From: Bordetella parapertussis
Lineage (GTDB): Bacteria > Pseudomonadota > Gammaproteobacteria > Burkholderiales > Burkholderiaceae_B
Direction: 5' to 3'
Assembly: GCA_945862495.1 (NCBI GenBank)
Contig: CAMAYM010000059.1
Coordinates: forward strand, 1 to 16,575
Length of the DNA stretch: 16,575 nucleotides
In this document: positions 13,734-16,575 of the stretch, piece by piece
How positions within the stretch are numbered: the stretch's first letter is position 1
How the letters are laid out: every line of letters begins with the position of its first letter
Notes under the pieces: model-generated
Told to the model about the DNA's origin: nothing
Seen by the model: only the letters and a program-made list of their open reading frames with translations
Database searches by the model: none
Translations under genes and position numbers: made by a program

Positions 13734-15214
13734 GCGTCTGCTGTACTGAGTGTGCGCTGCAGCATGGCTGGAAAATGCAGTTCGATGCGAGCGCCAGTCG
13801 CCTTTAGGCCAGAGTGTGTGCGATGCGTATCTGTGATCACAATGCTGGCCTGATGACGTAGGGCAATTTCCCGAACGATCGCGAGCCCAAGGCCGCTGCC
13901 ATCAACACCTGAGCCTAGCACGCGGTAAAACCGATCAAATACGCGTCCGCGCTCTTCGGGTGCGATTCCAGGGCCTGAGTCTTCCACCGACAAGACAACA
14001 TGTTCCGCGAGTGCGTAAAGACTGACCGTGATTTGACCATACGCAGGGGTGTAACGAATGGCGTTATCGATGAGGTTATTGAGTGCTTCGCCGAGCAAGA
14101 GGCTTTGACCTCTTATAAAGAGCGGTTGGTCGGAGCCTTCAAAGCCAAGATCGATGTTTTTCTGAAGCGCGACATGAATCCATGTGTGGATGTAGTCCTG
14201 CGCGAGATGCGTTAAATCCATCTTCGACATTTCGATTGTATTTGGGTTTTCTGCATTGGCCATCAATAAAAGCTGATTGACCAACCTGGTTGCACGGGTC
14301 GTGCCCGCGATAATTTGTTCAAGGCTCTCCTGCGTGTTGGCCTGGGGTTCGCCTCTCATGGCAAGCTCTGCTTGGGTGCGAAGACCCGCCAGCGGTGTTT
14401 TGAGTTGGTGTGCGGCATCCGCAACAAAGCGTTTTTGAGCGAGCAGGGTGGCTTCTAGTCGGCTTAACAGGTCGTTCATCGCCGTAATGAGCGGACCGAT
14501 TTCTGAGGGCGCGAGACGCTCATCTATCGGCGAAAGATCGTCAGGTTTTCGCGCTCTTAGTCTTCGCTGTAGAGCATTGATCGGTGCTACGCCACGGGAT
14601 AGTCCAAACCACACCAGTAATACGGCAACGGGCAGTACAATAAACTGAGGAATAATGACACCCTTGATGATGTCATTGGCTAGTTGTGCGCGTCGATCTA
14701 CCGACTCGGCTGCCACCAACAGCACGGGCCCCGCGCCGCGAGCGCTTAAATCTAACCACATATAGGCAATACGGATTTCGAAGTCTCTGAGGGAGTGATT
14801 TTCGTAATAGGTGGTATTTGGTTGATCGTGAGGAGTGCGCTCGGGACTTGGAAGCTCTCCGTCACCGCCAAGCAGGTCACCGTTCGGACCGATGGCTTTC
14901 CAAAATACACCATCATTTTCTCTAATCCGTAATGCAAGTCGTGCCGACGCAGACATTGGAAGTGATACCGCATCGTCTTGAACTTCAATCTGTTGACCCA
15001 GTACTTGCAAGGCATTTGCCAGTCCTAAATCGTAGGGAATATTTGCAAGGTTTTGAGCCACTACATACGTGATCGCAATGCTCATGGGCCAGAGTAAAAA
15101 AAGTGGCGCAAGCATCCAATCTAAAATTTCGCCTAACAAGGATCGTCGTGAAAAATCCGCGTTCGGTTTAGTCTCGTCTGGCTGAGTTGAGTCAAATTGG
15201 CCTAAGCCGCTCAT
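13724..15214 (-). CDS. two-component sensor histidine kinase, TctE/QseC-like
   Basis: A 496-residue membrane kinase. Helix 1 is at about 33-53, a periplasmic sensor region of the 2CSK type at about 54-182, helix 2 at about 183-204, and a HAMP linker follows. The dimerisation domain holds the phosphorylated His269 (FVADAAHQLKTPLAGLR). The ATP domain has the N box NNLIDNAIRYTP (379-390), G1 DSGPGIAPEERGRVFDRFYR (412-431) and G2 GSGLGLAIV (439-447). In the TctE-like group such kinases often sense carboxylates or cations, but the signal here is unknown. The start overlaps the response-regulator stop by four bases. The stop codon lies inside a terminator hairpin. Confidence 0.95.
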   Translation of the reverse strand: MSGLGQFDSTQPDETKPNADFSRRSLLGEILDWMLAPLFLLWPMSIAITYVVAQNLANIPYDLGLANALQVLGQQIEVQDDAVSLPMSASARLALRIRENDGVFWKAIGPNGDLLGGDGELPSPERTPHDQPNTTYYENHSLRDFEIRIAYMWLDLSARGAGPVLLVAAESVDRRAQLANDIIKGVIIPQFIVLPVAVLLVWFGLSRGVAPINALQRRLRARKPDDLSPIDERLAPSEIGPLITAMNDLLSRLEATLLAQKRFVADAAHQLKTPLAGLRTQAELAMRGEPQANTQESLEQIIAGTTRATRLVNQLLLMANAENPNTIEMSKMDLTHLAQDYIHTWIHVALQKNIDLGFEGSDQPLFIRGQSLLLGEALNNLIDNAIRYTPAYGQITVSLYALAEHVVLSVEDSGPGIAPEERGRVFDRFYRVLGSGVDGSGLGLAIVREIALRHQASIVITDTHRTHSGLKATGARIELHFPAMLQRTLSTADAEG

Positions 15215-15888
15215 GACGCGCTCGTATCACGCTCTAGGCAATAACCTAAGCCACGCACCGTCGCGATTTTGACGCCGCTGGGCTCAAGTTTTTTACGTAA
15301 GCGATGAACATACACTTCAATTGCGTTTGAACTGACTTCCTCACCCCATTCGCACAAGTGATCAACGATTTGCGTTTTACTGACCATCCGACCGCTGCGC
15401 GTGAGCAAAATCTCAAGCAAGCTGACTTCGCGCGCCGAGAGTTCCAGAGCATGCTGATCAACGACTGCCACACGACCAGTTTGATCAAACTCCAGCCGAC
15501 CATGCCGCAGAATAGTGGATCCTCCGCCCGCACCTCTGCGAGCGAGCGCTCTGACACGGGCTTCCAGTTCCGATAAAGAAAAAGGTTTGGCCATATAGTC
15601 GTCTGCGCCGAGGTCAAGTCCTTTGACACGTTGTTCGACACTGTCCGCAGCGGTCAAAATCAATACGGGTAAGTGCGAATTTTTACTGCGCAGATTACTC
15701 AGGACCTCTAGACCAGACATACGCGGCAGGCCGAGATCCAAAATGAGCAAATCAAACTCTTGGGAGCGCAAAGCGGAGTCTGCTGCGAGCCCATCGCTCA
15801 CGGCATCTACGGCGTAGCCGTTTAGACGCAAGGAGCGTGTGAGGCCATCTGCCAAAATGCTGTCATCTTCGGCGATCAGAATGCGCAT
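15211..15888 (-). CDS. OmpR-family response regulator, TctD/QseB-like
   Basis: A 225-residue regulator with a receiver domain (1-115) and a winged-helix DNA-binding domain (about 130-222). The acidic pair is in AEDD (7-9), the phospho-acceptor is Asp51 (LLILDLGLPRMSG), Thr is in LILTAAD, and Lys is in ADDYMAKPFSLSELEARV. The effector part includes ELSAREVSLLEILLTRSGRMVSKTQIVDHL and the wing VRGLGYCLE. The start MRILIAEDD is the normal family N-terminus, although its ribosome-binding site is weak. The frame stays open to 15948, but the extra 20 residues look non-family. It is coupled to the kinase by an ATGA overlap and diverges from recA. Confidence 0.95.
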   Translation of the reverse strand: MRILIAEDDSILADGLTRSLRLNGYAVDAVSDGLAADSALRSQEFDLLILDLGLPRMSGLEVLSNLRSKNSHLPVLILTAADSVEQRVKGLDLGADDYMAKPFSLSELEARVRALARRGAGGGSTILRHGRLEFDQTGRVAVVDQHALELSAREVSLLEILLTRSGRMVSKTQIVDHLCEWGEEVSSNAIEVYVHRLRKKLEPSGVKIATVRGLGYCLERDTSAS

Positions 15889-15920
15889 GATTTTTTTGAG
15901 CGAGAACTTGATTGTCCATT

Positions 15921-15949
15921 CTTGCACAGCCATCTGGTTTATGCGCAAG
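15921..15949. repeat. imperfect inverted repeat upstream of the response regulator
   Basis: CTTGCACA (15921-15928) and TGCGCAAG (15942-15949) are inverted with one mismatch around 13 bases, about 35 bases before the regulator start. It could be an autoregulatory site. No convincing -35/-10 pair for the regulator was identified in the region. Confidence 0.25.
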
Positions 15950-16013
15950 CCAAAGCAGCCAAATACGCGTAAACCCTAGTTCGTGATGTAAAAACAGAAA
16001 ATTGATGAGACTA

Positions 16014-16043
16014 TTGTCATACTGTTTATTTGTACAGTATAAT
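16014..16043 (+). promoter_or_regulatory. recA promoter
   Basis: TTGTCA (16014-16019) and a perfect TATAAT (16038-16043) are separated by 18 bases. Transcription would start near 16050, about 50 bases before the recA ATG. Confidence 0.85.
16022..16037. promoter_or_regulatory. LexA (SOS) box of recA
   Basis: CTGTTTATTTGTACAG matches the CTGT-N8-ACAG LexA operator and fills the spacer between the recA -35 and -10 elements, with flanking TA/TA extending the symmetry. LexA bound here would block RNA polymerase; RecA-stimulated LexA cleavage after DNA damage would release it. Confidence 0.9.
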
Positions 16044-16098
16044 CAGATGTAATAATTTCCATACCTAAATTCACTATCCATTTACTCAAGGAACTTCC

Positions 16099-16575
16099 AT
16101 GGATGATAAAACCCTCAAGGCCGGCTCTGCGGAAAAAGAAAAGGCATTGGCTGCCGCGCTCTCCCAGATCGAAAAGCAGTTCGGCAAGGGCTCAGTCATG
16201 CGTTACGGCGATAACGAAGTCGAACACGACATTCAGGTTGTCTCCACGGGCTCTTTGGGATTGGATGTCGCGCTTGGCGTTGGCGGACTACCTCGCGGTC
16301 GTGTTGTTGAGATTTATGGTCCTGAGTCCTCCGGCAAAACGACCTTGACCCTCCAAGTCATTGCCGAAATGCAAAAAGTCGGTGGTACATGCGCGTTTAT
16401 CGATGCTGAACATGCACTTGATGTCCAATATGCTTCCAAGCTCGGCGTCAATTTGACTGATCTCCTGATCTCCCAACCAGACACCGGTGAGCAGGCGCTC
16501 GAAATTACGGACGCCTTGGTGCGTTCCGGTTCTGTAGATCTGATTGTGATTGACTCTGTCGCAGCCTTGGTTCCC
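16099..16575 (+). CDS. recA: RecA recombinase, N-terminal part (cut by window end)
   Basis: The first 159 codons of RecA, the ATP-dependent strand-exchange protein and co-protease for LexA. The frame is open to the window edge, so the gene is truncated only by the window. Visible parts are the N-terminal polymerisation helix (EKEKALAAALSQIEKQFGKG), the conserved VVSTGSLGLDVALGVGGLPRGR, Walker A GPESSGKT, the catalytic Glu region FIDAEHALD, and Walker B LIVIDSVAAL. The ATG follows AAGGAA by five bases. The sequence closely resembles Burkholderiales RecA. Expression is SOS-controlled through the LexA box at 16022-16037. Confidence 0.98.
   Translation, partial: MDDKTLKAGSAEKEKALAAALSQIEKQFGKGSVMRYGDNEVEHDIQVVSTGSLGLDVALGVGGLPRGRVVEIYGPESSGKTTLTLQVIAEMQKVGGTCAFIDAEHALDVQYASKLGVNLTDLLISQPDTGEQALEITDALVRSGSVDLIVIDSVAALVP

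Noticed and set aside
15889..15948. N-terminal extension of the response regulator
   Set aside because: Receiver domains of this family begin at MRILIAEDD; the extra 20 residues match nothing in the family.

Overview
The window reads as chromosome of a betaproteobacterium, most likely Burkholderiales and perhaps near the Alcaligenaceae. The evidence is the start of RecA, an RdgC of beta/gamma type, a TctD/TctE-like two-component pair next to recA, and a VC_2705-type sodium symporter with its small subunit. Base composition looks moderate, but I did not compute it. No tRNA, rRNA, CRISPR array, insertion sequence or phage gene was seen, and genes fill nearly all of the window.

Layout. (1) 2-649: 3' part of an APC-family amino-acid permease on the plus strand. 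It converges on a minus-strand pair, rdgC and a small acidic unknown gene (688-1947). (2) 2016-10151: a TetR-type regulator (minus strand) diverges from a tightly packed plus-strand cluster of nine genes. In order these are a chalcone-isomerase-like protein (no signal peptide), an FAD-dependent amine-oxidase-like flavoprotein, a DUF1365 protein, a Cfa-like SAM-dependent methyltransferase, a second chalcone-isomerase-like protein (with signal peptide), a GPH-family transporter, a DUF3833 lipoprotein, a short-chain dehydrogenase and an NTF2/SnoaL-like protein. Most neighbours overlap by a few bases, so this is almost certainly one operon. (3) 10178-13558: a minus-strand group made of a two-helix membrane protein, a TPR protein, the symporter small subunit and the symporter large subunit, ending at a clear rho-independent terminator. 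(4) 13724-15888: a two-component system on the minus strand with its own terminator, which overlaps the kinase stop codon. (5) 16014-16575: recA (plus strand, cut by the window end) with a textbook LexA box between its -35 and -10 elements.

The most interesting part is the nine-gene cluster. Its core (flavoprotein, DUF1365, Cfa-like enzyme, GPH transporter, DUF3833, SDR) resembles clusters that are controlled by RpoE-ChrR in singlet-oxygen responses of other proteobacteria and are linked to modified, including furan, membrane fatty acids. Here a TetR regulator sits at the head of the cluster and no sigma or anti-sigma gene is seen. Two chalcone-isomerase-fold paralogs bracket the three enzymes, one apparently cytosolic and one exported. 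The Cfa-like enzyme has Ala and Gln where cyclopropane synthases carry their active-site Cys and His, which suggests chemistry other than cyclopropanation. The inferred job is modification of phospholipid acyl chains followed by handling or export of lipid products; the product itself cannot be read from sequence.
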